A DNA stretch of 64,000 nucleotides. Origin: Desulfobacterium sp. (lineage in GTDB: Bacteria; Desulfobacterota; Desulfobacteria; Desulfobacterales; Desulfobacteraceae). Below are positions 19,334-28,200 of the stretch, piece by piece. The DNA lies in assembly GCA_016342325.1 (NCBI GenBank), contig JAEINR010000018.1, positions 1-64,000 on the forward strand, written 5' to 3'. The position numbers and the translations under genes were made by a program. The notes beneath the pieces were generated by a model that worked only from the letters and a program-made list of their open reading frames with translations, ran no database searches and had not been told where the DNA came from. Position 1 is the first letter of the stretch, and each line of letters starts with the position of its first letter.

Positions 19334-19609
19334 CTAGCGAAAGCCAACGTCCCAGAACATGAAACCGATAAACAGGGCCAGAACGCCGATGGTCATGAGG
19401 AACGAGCCCCGGATCAACCAGGACTCGTACTTTAGATGCATGAAAAAAAGCAGCACAAGCGCGCTCTTCGTCCCGGCGATCACCATGGCCACCCCCAGGC
19501 TGAGGCTCCCCAGGTCCAGGCGGGAGACCCCCACGGTGACGGCAGTGAGCACCAACAGCACCCCGAGAACGCCCCCGAGCTTTTTATAGGATTGAATATG
19601 TGGGTCCAT
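19334..19609 (-). CDS. coxD: Cytochrome c oxidase subunit IV family protein
   Basis: A 91-residue protein with three hydrophobic segments: residues about 12-30 ('LGGVLGVLLVLTAVTVGVS'), 38-60 ('LGVAMVIAGTKSALVLLFFM') and 70-90. The middle one carries the 'K(S/A)xLVLxFFMHL' pattern typical of the CyoD/CtaF small subunit. It probably helps assemble or stabilise the oxidase. ATG 19609 follows GAGGAGGAAGAG; a longer reading to 19642 would read into the dispersed repeat and is rejected. It lies 10 bases before coxB and about 100 bases after coxC, with that gap filled by repeat copy D. Confidence 0.88.
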   Translation of the reverse strand: MDPHIQSYKKLGGVLGVLLVLTAVTVGVSRLDLGSLSLGVAMVIAGTKSALVLLFFMHLKYESWLIRGSFLMTIGVLALFIGFMFWDVGFR

Positions 19610-19620
19610 CTCTTCCTCCT

Positions 19621-19699
19621 CACCTGGACAAGCCAGCACCAAAAAAAAATTCCTGATTTTCTTGCCAAAAGAACACGGAAATCAGAACTAAGAAGCTAA
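19621..19699 (-). repeat. 75-bp dispersed repeat, copy D (inside cox operon)
   Basis: Read on the minus strand: TAGCTTCTTAGTTCTGATTT, later TTTTGGCAAGAAAATCAG, and the right end GGTGCTGGCTTGTCCAGGTG. It fills the only sizeable gap between coxC and coxD. Confidence 0.85.
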
Positions 19700-19708
19700 A
19701 GTTACAGA

Positions 19709-20305
19709 TTACAGGATCAGGTAAAAAAGCGGAAAAATAAAGATCCAGATCAGGTCCACCAGATGCCAGTAGAGGCCGCAGTTCTCCAGGAGCAAAAACC
19801 GCTCCTTTTGGATGCGGCCGAAGCCGATCATGGCAATGCAGACGATCAGGAGCACCATGCCCATGACGATGTGAAGGGCGTGGAGACCGGTGATGGTGTA
19901 ATAGAGGCCATAAAACACGATCCTGCCCGGGGGGCTATCCTCCAGGCCCGGGGACCCAGGATAGATCCCCAGGTGAAACTTATGCCCCCACTCTAAATAT
20001 TTGTTGGCTAAAAACACCATGCCCAGCAGGACGGCCCCGGTAAGCAAGGCCATGGCCCCTTTGGTCTGGCTTCTTTGAACGGCCGTGATGGCGGCGGCCA
20101 CCAAAAAGCTGCTCACCAGGAGAATCACGGTATTAACAGACCCCAGCACCGTGTCCAGCTCCTGGCCCGTGCTGATGAACGCTTGGGCATGCATCCGGTA
20201 ATAGGCGGAATAGAGCACAAAAAGTCCCCCAAATAGCATGATCTCCGTATAGAGAAACAGCCACATGCCGGTTCTTGCGCCAACGGTGTCATGGTGTGAG
20301 CCCAT
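19709..20305 (-). CDS. coxC: Cytochrome c oxidase subunit III
   Basis: A 198-residue, five-helix subunit III of the heme-copper oxidase. It starts with 'GSHHDTVGARTGMWLFLYTE' and has 'MLFGGLFVLYSAYYRM', the Glu-containing helix '(K)YLEWGHKF', 'YYTITGLHALHIVMGM' (HALHxxxG is a family signature) and the final 'YWHLVDLIWIFIFPLFYL'. ATG 20305 behind GAGGAGATTCCC is preferred to the long upstream reading, which runs into coxA. The subunit lies in the inner membrane next to subunit I and helps proton entry and stability. It is encoded 10 bases downstream of coxA. Confidence 0.94.
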   Translation of the reverse strand: MGSHHDTVGARTGMWLFLYTEIMLFGGLFVLYSAYYRMHAQAFISTGQELDTVLGSVNTVILLVSSFLVAAAITAVQRSQTKGAMALLTGAVLLGMVFLANKYLEWGHKFHLGIYPGSPGLEDSPPGRIVFYGLYYTITGLHALHIVMGMVLLIVCIAMIGFGRIQKERFLLLENCGLYWHLVDLIWIFIFPLFYLIL

Positions 20306-20315
20306 GGGAATCTCC

Positions 20316-21929
20316 TCAGGGGGTCCTGACCCGGGAGAAATCATAGGGATACTTCCCGGGCCGGGGCCTTTCAATGAAATTGTGCAGGGGCGGCGGCGAC
20401 GGCACAGACCACTCCAGGGTGGTCCCGCCCCAGGGATCGGCCGGGGCGTCAACCGGCTGCTTCAGACTTACCATAAGATTAATGACCATGAGAAACAGGC
20501 CCGGCACCATGATCAATGCCCCCAGCCCGGCAAAAAAATTGCCGGGGGCGAACTGTTCCAGGTAATCGTAGTACCGCCGGGGCATGCCCTGGAGCCCCAG
20601 GATGAACATGGGAACATAGTGAAGCATGAAACCGGTGACAATGAGAATGGCGGAAAGGTATGCCCGCTTAAAATGATACATGCGACCGAACATCTTGGGC
20701 CACCAGAAATGGAGACCGGCAAAAAAGGAGAATCCAGTGCCGCCGAACATGACAAAATGGAAATGGGCCACCACAAAATGGGTGTCATGGACCTGGATGT
20801 TGGGCCCTGCCGCCCCCAGCACCAGCCCGGTGAGTCCGCCCACGGAAAAAAGATAGATAAAACAAAGGGCGAAAAACAGGGGCGGGGTCATGAGAATGGA
20901 GCCCTTGTACATGGTGGAAACCCAGGAAAACACCTTAATAGCGCTGGGGACGGCCACGATAAAGGTGAGAAAGGAAAACACGAACACGGCCACATCGCTC
21001 ATGCCGCTGGTGAACATGTGATGGGCCCAGACCAGGGAGCCTGCCGTGGCAATGCCAATGCTTGAGCCGACAATGGCCTTGTACCCGAAGATGGATTTCC
21101 GGGAAAAGACCGGAATAATCTCGGAGATCACCCCCATGCCGGGCAGGATCATGATGTAGACCGCCGGATGGGAATACATCCAGAACAGGTGCTGGTAGAG
21201 CACCGGGTCCCCCCCCCTGGCCGGATCAAACAGCCCGGTGCCGAACACCCGCTCAAACACCACCAGGAGCAACGTGATGGAGAGTACAGGGGTGGCCAGC
21301 AGCTGCACCCAGGCCGTGGCATAGAGGGACCAGGTAAAAAGGGGAATCTGAAGCCAGCCCATGCCCGGCACCCGCATGCGGTGAACCGTGGTGATGAAGT
21401 TGAGACCGGTGAGCATGGAAGAGAGGCCCAGGATAAAGGCGGCGGTCAACGTGAGGCCCACGTTTGTCTGGGTGGAGACGCTGAAGGGCACGTAAAACGT
21501 CCACCCGGTATCCGGAGGACCGTCTGCAAAAAGCGAGACAATGGCCAGCGCCCCCCCCAGCATGTAAAGATACCAGGAAAGCAGGTTCAGCTTTGGAAAG
21601 AATACGTCGTCGGTCCCGATCTGGATGGGCAACAGGAAATTACCGAAGATAGCCGGCATGGCCGGAATCACGAAGAGAAAGATCATGATCACCCCATGGA
21701 GGGTGAAGGCGGCGTTGTAGGTTTCGGCCCCCATGATGGTGCGCCCCGGGGTCATGAGCTCCATGCGCACCAGGAACCCCAGGACAACGGCGATGATGAA
21801 CCAAAACGTGGCGGCCCCAAGATAGAGCAGGGCGATGCGCTTGTGATCCAAGGTGAAAAGCCAGGACCAGACGCCCCTGAACCGGGCCGGAAAGGGCGTA
21901 TCATAAAAGGATGTCACTGCATTGGACAT
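20316..21929 (-). CDS. coxA: Cytochrome c oxidase subunit I, A2 type
   Basis: The 537-residue catalytic core with 12 predicted helices. Haem and CuB ligands are visible in 'TLHGVIMIFLFVIPAMP', 'YSHPAVYIMILPGMG', 'VWAHHMFTSGM' and 'HDTHFVVAHFHFVMFGG'. In helix VI the A1-type Glu (HPEVY) is absent and 'YSHPAVY' is present. This Tyr-Ser motif marks the A2 subfamily, in which it is thought to replace Glu in the D-channel. It reduces O2 to water and pumps protons across the inner membrane. ATG 21929 follows GGGAGAAACC. It is operon-linked to sco, coxC, coxD, coxB and ctaB. In a presumed anaerobe it would serve oxygen removal or microaerobic respiration. Confidence 0.96.
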   Translation of the reverse strand: MSNAVTSFYDTPFPARFRGVWSWLFTLDHKRIALLYLGAATFWFIIAVVLGFLVRMELMTPGRTIMGAETYNAAFTLHGVIMIFLFVIPAMPAIFGNFLLPIQIGTDDVFFPKLNLLSWYLYMLGGALAIVSLFADGPPDTGWTFYVPFSVSTQTNVGLTLTAAFILGLSSMLTGLNFITTVHRMRVPGMGWLQIPLFTWSLYATAWVQLLATPVLSITLLLVVFERVFGTGLFDPARGGDPVLYQHLFWMYSHPAVYIMILPGMGVISEIIPVFSRKSIFGYKAIVGSSIGIATAGSLVWAHHMFTSGMSDVAVFVFSFLTFIVAVPSAIKVFSWVSTMYKGSILMTPPLFFALCFIYLFSVGGLTGLVLGAAGPNIQVHDTHFVVAHFHFVMFGGTGFSFFAGLHFWWPKMFGRMYHFKRAYLSAILIVTGFMLHYVPMFILGLQGMPRRYYDYLEQFAPGNFFAGLGALIMVPGLFLMVINLMVSLKQPVDAPADPWGGTTLEWSVPSPPPLHNFIERPRPGKYPYDFSRVRTP

Positions 21930-21988
21930 GGTTTCTCCCATGGGAATGGCGCGGTTGCGTTCAGTTGAAACGGCCCATGGCCTGGGGA

Positions 21989-23032
21989 TCATTCCCCGGG
22001 TTTTCCCCGCTTTTTGTTCCTTAATAGGAAAGCAAGAAACACCCCCGCCAGGGCCAGAATAACCACGGCAGAAACCTGAAAGGTCTTAAAGACATAGGTA
22101 TTGTTCTCAGGATCGTAATTGAAACAATAGGTCATCAGTTTTTTGATGGAGATTGCAGGGGTACCCCTTAATGCCTCGGTAAGGGCCATGCTCACATCAA
22201 AGGGCAGGTAAGAAAGCCCGTAGAGGTACCGGATGATGACGCCGTCCTCCCCAAGGACCACCAGGGCGTTGGGGTGGACAAAATTGTGTTGGCCAAGCCG
22301 CTTGAACCGGAACCCCACGGCCTCGGTCAGACGTTGGATTTCAGCCAGATCCCCGGTGAGGAACCGCCATTGATCCGCCGGGAATTCCCCCTTGACCCTC
22401 TTCAGGTAGTTACGTTTGGTTTCGGCAGCCAGCTTGAAGGTCTCCTCATGGTCAAAGCTCACCGTCACCACCCGATACTCTTTCCCGGGCTCAAAGGTCA
22501 CGCCATCAAGCACCGAGGCCAGGCTTGCCATCATCATACTGCAGGCCTGGGGGCAATGGTAAAACACCAACTGAAGCAGGGTGGGACCGTCCACAAGGTC
22601 CTTGAGGAGAACCCCCCTGCCCGCCTCGTCCCTGAAGGTGAGGTCCAGGGGGATGGTTTTTCCCAGGTGCTCGGAAATCCCCACGCCACTGAACAGGACC
22701 GGCGTATCCTTCGGGGCTTGCAGGGGGTCGTTCTCCGACCCAACGCCCGTACCGGCCGAAACCGGATGCTGGTGGCCCATCTCAACATCAGGGGAGGCCT
22801 CCGGGTTAGGATGGGTATGATCCATGCCCGCTTCCATGGGAACGGCTTCGGTCTTTCCCTGGGAAGGTGCTGCCAGAGCCCAGGGTACCCAGGCCAAACA
22901 GAAGAAGAATACCCCCCAGATCAACAGCACCCGCCCCAGGGCGTGCCATGGCAATCCCACGGCATCCCCCCCACGGTTACTGTCATGCTCCGTAATCGGC
23001 CCCCCCTGTGTGGCGTTCCAGTGCAATACCAT
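21989..23032 (-). CDS. SCO1/SenC-type copper chaperone with extra membrane anchor
   Basis: A 347-residue protein for CuA assembly. Residues about 27-48 form a signal/anchor helix. A His/Met-rich segment follows ('MEAGMDHTHPNP', 'VEMGHQHPVS'), which could hold copper. Then comes a thioredoxin-like SCO domain with 'YHCPQACSMMMASLA' (the CxxxC copper pair) and a later 'GQHNFVHPNALVVLGEDG' supplying the third ligand His. It ends with a second membrane helix ('VVILALAGVFLAFLLR') and a basic tail, so both ends are anchored and the domain faces the periplasm. ATG 23032 is preferred; the longer reading runs into repeat copy E. It lies immediately upstream of coxA. Confidence 0.9.
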   Translation of the reverse strand: MVLHWNATQGGPITEHDSNRGGDAVGLPWHALGRVLLIWGVFFFCLAWVPWALAAPSQGKTEAVPMEAGMDHTHPNPEASPDVEMGHQHPVSAGTGVGSENDPLQAPKDTPVLFSGVGISEHLGKTIPLDLTFRDEAGRGVLLKDLVDGPTLLQLVFYHCPQACSMMMASLASVLDGVTFEPGKEYRVVTVSFDHEETFKLAAETKRNYLKRVKGEFPADQWRFLTGDLAEIQRLTEAVGFRFKRLGQHNFVHPNALVVLGEDGVIIRYLYGLSYLPFDVSMALTEALRGTPAISIKKLMTYCFNYDPENNTYVFKTFQVSAVVILALAGVFLAFLLRNKKRGKPGE

Positions 23033-23046
23033 GGCATCCTCCCTAA

Positions 23047-23124
23047 ACTGGACAAGCCAGAACCAAAAAAGTTTTCTGATTCTTTTGCCAAAATAACGCA
23101 TGAATCAGAGCTAAGAAGCTAAAA
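23047..23124 (-). repeat. 75-bp dispersed repeat, copy E
   Basis: Minus-strand reading: TTAGCTTCTTAGCTCTGATT, GCGTTATTTTGGCAAAAGAA, and GGTTCTGGCTTGTCCAG. It lies between the DOMON gene stop and the sco start in the oxidase cluster, and is one of the best preserved copies. Confidence 0.88.
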
Positions 23125-23141
23125 ATCCCAGGGAAACGGTT

Positions 23142-23687
23142 TTACTTCAATTTTTCGTAGACCCCGGTTTGGAGATTAACCTTGAGGACTGTCTTGAACT
23201 TGTGCTTTCCCTTTAAGCTGTCCCGGCCTGCGCCATGGGCCAGAAGCACGAGATTATCCTTGTTGATGAAGATCTCCCGATCCTTGTCGTCCCCGGAATT
23301 CAAGGGAATGGTAAAACGGATGGCGGTTCGCCCCCCCTCCTCCGCGCCCCAGGCGTCTGAAACATTTTTTTTCCCCCCAAGCTTGGTATCGCTCTTGTGC
23401 TGGCGGGCGGTGAAACCAAAATGGTCGGAAATCGTCACCTTTCCCTTTTTGACGTACCCGAGGATGAAATTGCCGTCTTTCATCTCCTTGGAGGGATTGA
23501 AACCGATGCCCACCCATCCTTTGGTTTTGGCCGACAGCATCACGTGAAGACTCTCCCCGGCAAGGCGCCACTCAAAGGTAAGGGTCTCCACCTTAATCAT
23601 ATGGTCAAATTCTTCCTGGCCCTGGACAAAACCGGGCGTCAACAGGACCGGCAGGAAAAAGAAAAAAATAAGCCCTCGTAATATCAT
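23142..23687 (-). CDS. Periplasmic DOMON-domain protein
   Basis: A 181-residue secreted protein. Residues 1-24 are a signal peptide ('GLIFFFFLPVLLTPGFVQG'), and the rest is a single DOMON (DoH) beta-sandwich. Recognisable parts are the start 'LTFEWRLAGESLHVMLSAKT', the hallmark 'GWVGIGFNPSKEMKDGNFIL' and the end 'LVLLAHGAGRDS'. DOMON domains bind haem b or sugars and act in electron transfer. Within an oxidase operon, a periplasmic haem protein could donate electrons to the CuA centre, which otherwise lacks an encoded donor; this is inference. GGAGGGTGAACC precedes the ATG. It is followed by repeat copy E and sco. Confidence 0.83.
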   Translation of the reverse strand: MILRGLIFFFFLPVLLTPGFVQGQEEFDHMIKVETLTFEWRLAGESLHVMLSAKTKGWVGIGFNPSKEMKDGNFILGYVKKGKVTISDHFGFTARQHKSDTKLGGKKNVSDAWGAEEGGRTAIRFTIPLNSGDDKDREIFINKDNLVLLAHGAGRDSLKGKHKFKTVLKVNLQTGVYEKLK

Positions 23688-23748
23688 GGTTCACCCTCCT
23701 TCAGGTTTGCGATTTAGCGATCTCGAGCATCTTATAGTGCCTCCCCCC

Positions 23749-24174
23749 TCACCCGAACAGCAGCTCACCGCCCATGAAACCAAGGCCAATGGCCAAGGCC
23801 AGGCAGAGACCATGGATGATCAACAGCTTTCTGGGTTTGTCCCGATCTTCCCTGTTACATTTGATGGCAAAAAGAATCAAAATCACAAGGGCCAGGGCAA
23901 AGGCCATCTTCAGGACGATAATCAGGCTCCACGCCCCGTCAAACCGATACTGCCAGTCGGTGAACCCCAACAGAATCGTGGGAAACGTCCCCAGAAAGGC
24001 CAGGCACATACAGTGAAACGCCGTGGTCAGGAACTCGATCTTCTTCACCACAACAAAGAGCAGTACAAACACAAAACCACCCATGACCATCCCCATGGGA
24101 ATATGGGTAATGGCAGGGTGCAGGGGGTGAACAAATCCAACCTTCTCCAGCATATGGTACATTGCCTCGATCAT
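23749..24174 (-). CDS. DUF2231-family four-helix membrane protein
   Basis: A 141-residue inner-membrane protein with four hydrophobic segments. It begins with the family's diagnostic 'HPLHPAITHIPMGMVMGG' and continues with 'FVFVLLFVVVKKIEFL', 'CMCLAFLGTFPTILLGFTDW' and 'IVLKMAFALALVILILFAI', ending near 'ALAIGLGFMGGELLFG'. The conserved His pairs could ligate haem, and members often sit next to respiratory or oxidase genes, but no biochemical role is established. ATG 24174 is preferred over a much longer, unsupported reading to 24414 that covers the promoter. It is the first gene of the oxidase operon, preceded by a ~210-base leader. Confidence 0.8.
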   Translation of the reverse strand: MIEAMYHMLEKVGFVHPLHPAITHIPMGMVMGGFVFVLLFVVVKKIEFLTTAFHCMCLAFLGTFPTILLGFTDWQYRFDGAWSLIIVLKMAFALALVILILFAIKCNREDRDKPRKLLIIHGLCLALAIGLGFMGGELLFG

Positions 24175-24385
24175 GGTTTCACCTTTATCTCTGGTTGTTT
24201 GTTGACAGGAACGTTTCCCAAAGGTCCAAACCGGTCTGCGAAAAAAAACTAAATAGGTCTCTACGCAAGCTGACAGCAGGTGTTTATAAAAGAATATCGT
24301 AAAAAACTCAGGAGGATTCGCCCTGTCACCGGCCGAATATTTACTCCCAATGGGAAGATGAATCAGGAGGACAACTCCTTTTTCT

Positions 24386-24414
24386 GATATAGGGGAAAGG
24401 GGAGGGCTTGTCAA
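24386..24414 (-). promoter_or_regulatory. Sigma-70-type promoter of the oxidase operon
   Basis: On the minus strand, TTGACA at 24414-24409, 17 bases, TATATC at 24391-24386. It leaves a ~210-base leader before the DUF2231 gene. The leader holds short self-complementary stretches (such as ATTCG...CGAAT near 24316-24338) that could be regulatory. Confidence 0.7.
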
Positions 24415-24596
24415 GAATTTTCAATGGCTGGAGAACAGGCCGGGCGGGAACCCACGGGCATCCCTGGCGGCCAAAGGAACCAGGAAGCATTTGATGACAG
24501 CGGGTTTGCACGCCTCATCCCCAATGACGGTCCGAAAAAACAACGATTTCGCCGATCCGGCAAACCCAATTTACCGCTTTTTTTTCCATACTTTTC

Positions 24597-24626
24597 TTGA
24601 CAAAACGGATCTTCCTATCTTAATCT
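24597..24626 (+). promoter_or_regulatory. Possible promoter of the chemoreceptor gene
   Basis: TTGACA at 24597-24602 with TAATCT about 18 bases on (24621-24626). It is far (about 290 bases) from the gene start, so the call is weak. Confidence 0.4.
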
Positions 24627-24642
24627 ATTTGAATATCTATCT

Positions 24643-24696
24643 TGATTAGCTGTATGGTATTGATTCGCTACACGATATTGATTCGCTGTATGGTTG
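24643..24696 (+). repeat. Three tandem 18-bp direct repeats
   Basis: Units TGATTAGCTGTATGGTAT, TGATTCGCTACACGATAT and TGATTCGCTGTATGGTT follow one another with no spacer in the AT-rich gap before the chemoreceptor gene, directly downstream of the putative -10. They might be an iterated protein-binding site. I see no ORF in 24415-24912. Confidence 0.75.
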
Positions 24697-24912
24697 ATTT
24701 CATCTAATCTGAGTTTCTAAACTCTATTTCTATACTCTCTCTTTTCCAAAAGCCAATACGATGACAGTGACCTTGCTTCCAAGGGCTTTCATTTTTCGGC
24801 AATAACCGTTAAGCAAACGCGCATTAACCCCAAGATCGATGATCCGTAGCAAAAGGCGAAATGGGTATAAACACCCAAATTTTAATCCATATTTCAAACA
24901 TGGGGAGAGGTC

Positions 24913-27090
24913 ATGAAGATCAATACAAAAATAATTTTGTTACTCATTTCGTCTTTGATGCTGTGTTCATTGATCGTGGGGGGGCTGTCTGCCTGGCAGT
25001 TGGTTCTCAACCGAGACACCGCCATCACCCAGGTCAAATCCCTGAGCACCGAAAATATTAAACTGATCCAGATCGATTCGGATCGCCAGCGTAAAGAGTT
25101 GATTGCCCAAAAAAAAGAGTACCTCCAGTCCCAGATACAAACGGCGATTTGTGTTCTTCAAAAGGCCTATAATGATGCCCACAATAACGAGAGACTTATA
25201 AAGGCTTACAAAACGCCGCTCCAGAATGCGCTCAACACCGCCTACGGCATCTTGACCAACGTCGAAAAACGGTCTGACCTGGATTTGAAAGAGAAAAAAA
25301 ACGTGGCTGCCGCGTTGATCGGTCAGCTGAGATACGGTCCGACCAACAAGGATTACTTCTGGATCAACGACATGGGCCTGCCCTACCCAAAAATGGTTAT
25401 GCACCCCATTGCTCCCCAATTGGACGGGAAGGTGCTGGACAACCCAAAGTACAACTGCGCCATGGGCAGGGACCAAAACCTGTTCCAGGCATTTGTCCAG
25501 ACCTGCCAAAGCAGTGGCAGCGGCTTTGTCGATTATCTCTGGCCCAAACCCGGTGAAGAAAAGCTCCAACCCAAACTGTCCTATGTCAAGCTTTTCAAGA
25601 AGTGGGGTTGGGTCATTGGCACCGGCGTCTACCTGGAGGTCGCAGAACATCAATTGAAAAAAGATGCATTGGAGATGGTCAAAAGCCTTAGATACGGTCC
25701 GGAAAACAAGGGTTATTTCTGGATCAACGACATGGGGGTCCCCTACCCGAAGATGATCATGCACCCCATCGTCCCCCAGTTGGACGGGAAGGTGCTGAAC
25801 GACGCAAAGTACGACTGCGCCATGGGCAAAAAACAAAACCTGTTCCAGGCCTTTGTCCAGGTGTGCCAAAGCCATAACAATGGCTTTGTCGATTATCTCT
25901 GGCCTAAACCCGGGAAAAAAGAACCGCAACCAAAGTTGTCCTATGTCAAGCTTTTCAAGCGGTGGAATTGGATCATCGGTACAGGGATTTACACCGATGA
26001 TGTTGAAAGGAAAGTCAATAAGACCACGGCGGAATTGGAAAAAAAAGTCGAGAAAATCGCCGCCGAGATGGGCCGGGACATCGACCAGACCAATCTTCAC
26101 ATTAACAATAACGTCACCAGGGGGTTGTGGCTTATCGCTGTGAGCAATTTCGCGGTTCTGGTGTTCGTGCTGGTAATCGCCACTTTCTGGACAAGACAAT
26201 ACATCAACAAACCCATCGATCAATCGGTTCAGGGGCTCAGCCGTGTGACGGAAGCGCTGGCCGGTAACATACGTCAAGTTTCAACATCCTCACATAATTT
26301 GGCCAGGGGAGCATCTGAGCAGGCGGCATCCATCAAGGATACATCGTCGGCCCTGGAAGAGATAACCACCATGACCGAGCAGAATGCAGAGAACGCAAAC
26401 CAGGCAGACAATCTCATGGGAGACACCACCCGGATTGTAATTAAAGCCAACGCTTCCATGGACGAATTGACAACCTCCATGGCGGATATCTCCCGAACGA
26501 GTGAGGAAACATCAAAAATCATCAAGACCATTGATGAGATTGCATTCCAGACCAACCTGCTGGCCCTTAACGCTGCAGTAGAGGCTGCCAGGGCCGGCGA
26601 GGCCGGCGCAGGGTTTGCTGTTGTGGCAGATGAGGTGAGACACCTTGCCATGCGCGCCGCAGAGGCTGCCGGAAACACAGCAGACCTCATCCAGGGGATT
26701 GTAAAAAAAGTGCATGGGGGCTCAGCGCTTTTAACCATTACCAATGAAGCCTTTACACAGGTGGACGGCAGTACGAAAAAGGTTAGCGCGCTTGTGGGCG
26801 AAATATCCGCGGCCTCCGGGGAACAGGCTGACGGAATCAAACAGGTCAACAATGCGGTTTCACAAATGAACACGGTGGTCCAGCAAAATGCCGCCAGTGC
26901 TGAGGAGTCTGCGGCTGCAGCTGAAACAATGAGCGCCCAGGCGGCCCAGATGAAGGGGTCTGTTTCCCATATGGTTGCCCTGGTCGGAGGCCATGGAAAG
27001 GAAAATGCCGACGGCCCGGTTTTGAGCAGAACAGCCACCCTAGGCGATCCAATCGGCCCGGGGATTACAAATGGAAGCGAAGAGATGTAA
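24913..27090 (+). CDS. Methyl-accepting chemotaxis protein with duplicated Cache domain
   Basis: A 725-residue chemoreceptor. Helix 1 spans residues 6-28. The periplasmic part holds two successive sCache_2-like domains, at residues about 139-243 and 259-363, each running from 'LRYGP(T/E)NK' through 'YFWINDMG', 'MHPI(A/V)PQLDGKVL', 'NLFQAFVQ' and '[11 protein letters not shown]' to 'IGTG(V/I)Y'. I count about 79 of 105 residues identical, with a constant offset of 120 codons. Helix 2 lies at about 408-430, followed by a short linker and the signalling hairpin with tip '[20 protein letters not shown]'. It would report small organic ligands to CheA. No che genes lie nearby. The duplication appears recent. 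Confidence 0.94.
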   Translation: MKINTKIILLLISSLMLCSLIVGGLSAWQLVLNRDTAITQVKSLSTENIKLIQIDSDRQRKELIAQKKEYLQSQIQTAICVLQKAYNDAHNNERLIKAYKTPLQNALNTAYGILTNVEKRSDLDLKEKKNVAAALIGQLRYGPTNKDYFWINDMGLPYPKMVMHPIAPQLDGKVLDNPKYNCAMGRDQNLFQAFVQTCQSSGSGFVDYLWPKPGEEKLQPKLSYVKLFKKWGWVIGTGVYLEVAEHQLKKDALEMVKSLRYGPENKGYFWINDMGVPYPKMIMHPIVPQLDGKVLNDAKYDCAMGKKQNLFQAFVQVCQSHNNGFVDYLWPKPGKKEPQPKLSYVKLFKRWNWIIGTGIYTDDVERKVNKTTAELEKKVEKIAAEMGRDIDQTNLHINNNVTRGLWLIAVSNFAVLVFVLVIATFWTRQYINKPIDQSVQGLSRVTEALAGNIRQVSTSSHNLARGASEQAASIKDTSSALEEITTMTEQNAENANQADNLMGDTTRIVIKANASMDELTTSMADISRTSEETSKIIKTIDEIAFQTNLLALNAAVEAARAGEAGAGFAVVADEVRHLAMRAAEAAGNTADLIQGIVKKVHGGSALLTITNEAFTQVDGSTKKVSALVGEISAASGEQADGIKQVNNAVSQMNTVVQQNAASAEESAAAAETMSAQAAQMKGSVSHMVALVGGHGKENADGPVLSRTATLGDPIGPGITNGSEEM

Positions 27091-27103
27091 ATCACATAGT
27101 TAA

Positions 27104-27142
27104 GGCAGGGGGCTATTCCCTTTGGAGAAGACCCCTCTGCCG
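27104..27142. terminator. Terminator hairpin between mcp and bfr
   Basis: GGCAGGGGG near 27104-27112 pairs with CCCCTCTGCC near 27132-27141 (one bulge), between converging genes. There is only a weak T stretch. Confidence 0.55.
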
Positions 27143-27149
27143 TTTCATG

Positions 27150-27689
27150 TTACTCCCCAACGTCTTTGATGACAAATCCCTTGGGCCCAAGGCCCGTGGC
27201 CGATGACGTCCCGGCCTTGGTGGCCAGGTAGGCATTGCCCAGTTTTTTGATATGGGTGCCGATGCCGTCGAAATAATTTAAATGGGCCTGCTCCTCATCG
27301 ATGATCTCTTCGAAAATCTTCATGCTGGTGCTGTCCCCATTCCGTCTGCAAATCAGCAAAAAACCGTTGTAGGCGGCCATGGCCTTCTCCTCCTGGTCAG
27401 CGTCAAAGGGAAAGATCAGCTCCACCTCCTGGCCCTGCTCAATCCCGCCGGCCTTGTCGGTGGTCGGCTCCCCGCCCAGTTCCTTGATGCGCTCGGCAAA
27501 GGCCTCAGCATGGCGCATCTCGTCCAAGGCGATGAGCTTGACCTTGCCGGCCAGCTCACCGTAATCCATGTCGTCCAAACCGTAATGCTGATTCATGTAC
27601 TGGTGGATCGCCTGGAGCTCCATTGAACGGGCTTTGTTAAGGACCTCGATAACCTTTTTCCGCTTCTCTTCGCTGGACTCTCCTGCCAT
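27150..27689 (-). CDS. bfr: Bacterioferritin / ferritin-like iron-storage protein
   Basis: A 179-residue four-helix ferritin fold. The di-iron centre motifs are visible as the Glu in 'ARSMELQAIHQYMNQHYG', 'ALDEMRHAEAFAERI' (ExxRH/ExxH type) and 'EIIDEEQAHLNYFDGI'. The region 'GLDDMDYGELAGKVKL' resembles the Bfr haem-ligand area. It stores iron as a ferric core and detoxifies peroxide or oxygen. The C-terminal extension after the last helix ('SSATGLGPKGFVIKD') is unusual and could be a targeting or assembly tail. ATG 27689 follows AGGAGGAATAAC. The longer reading upstream covers a repeat and is rejected. It stands alone. Confidence 0.88.
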   Translation of the reverse strand: MAGESSEEKRKKVIEVLNKARSMELQAIHQYMNQHYGLDDMDYGELAGKVKLIALDEMRHAEAFAERIKELGGEPTTDKAGGIEQGQEVELIFPFDADQEEKAMAAYNGFLLICRRNGDSTSMKIFEEIIDEEQAHLNYFDGIGTHIKKLGNAYLATKAGTSSATGLGPKGFVIKDVGE

Positions 27690-27721
27690 GTTATTCCTCC
27701 TTTTGGAATGAATGGAAATAC

Positions 27722-27745
27722 AGGACCATGCCCCAAGGCATGGTC
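27722..27745. repeat. Perfect 10-bp inverted repeat upstream of bfr
   Basis: GGACCATGCC, loop CCAA, GGCATGGTCC, about 33 bases upstream of the bfr start codon. It could be an operator or leader hairpin. Apart from it and repeat copy F, the 27690-28200 gap shows nothing. Confidence 0.6.
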
Positions 27746-27889
27746 CCATGCCTATAACACTGGACTCGGCGTCTTCCTCCAGGGCCACGGAAAAGGCCCC
27801 CAATGGCCCCAGACCAAGATGCGATCCAGCCCTTGCTCGGTTCACCGCCACATGAAAAATGCCGACGGTTACGTTCTTATTCGAGTGTA

Positions 27890-27965
27890 TTCTTAGCTCT
27901 GATTTTCGCGTTATTTTGGCAAAAGAATCAGAAAACTTTTTGGGTTCTGGCTTGCCCAGGTTATG
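27890..27965 (+). repeat. 75-bp dispersed repeat, copy F
   Basis: TTCTTAGCTCTGATTTTCGC then GTTATTTTGGCAAAAGAATC and a right end GGGTTCTGGCTTGCCCAGGT. It lies in the divergent gap between bfr and the msr fusion. Confidence 0.88.
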
Positions 27966-28200
27966 AATGGTGTATGCTGGGCATGGATCATTATGCCCCA
28001 TGCCCTGGCCCGGGTCAAGGGGTAACCGGACGACCGCCAGGCCCAATGGGTTTGGGAATTCAAAACCCATTTTTTTGATAAATCGTCCTACCAAACTTTG
28101 CTATTCAGGCCTGAATGATTACGTTACCCCATGAAAAGTTCTCCACAACACAAACACAGTCCGGTCGAAAGTTCAAATCGGCCGGCTAAAGGAGGCTGCC

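Noticed and set aside
22990-23101. Longer N-terminus for the SCO protein
   Set aside because: The extra residues are a translation of the dispersed repeat; ATG 23032 with its upstream GGGAGG is better.
24643-24696. Possible CRISPR-like array (tandem repeats)
   Set aside because: Repeats are contiguous, without spacers, and no cas genes are near; the same holds for 53440-53472.
24967-26277. A 436-codon frame antisense to the chemoreceptor
   Set aside because: Its length is due to the duplicated Cache sequence and it has no domain; it is a shadow.
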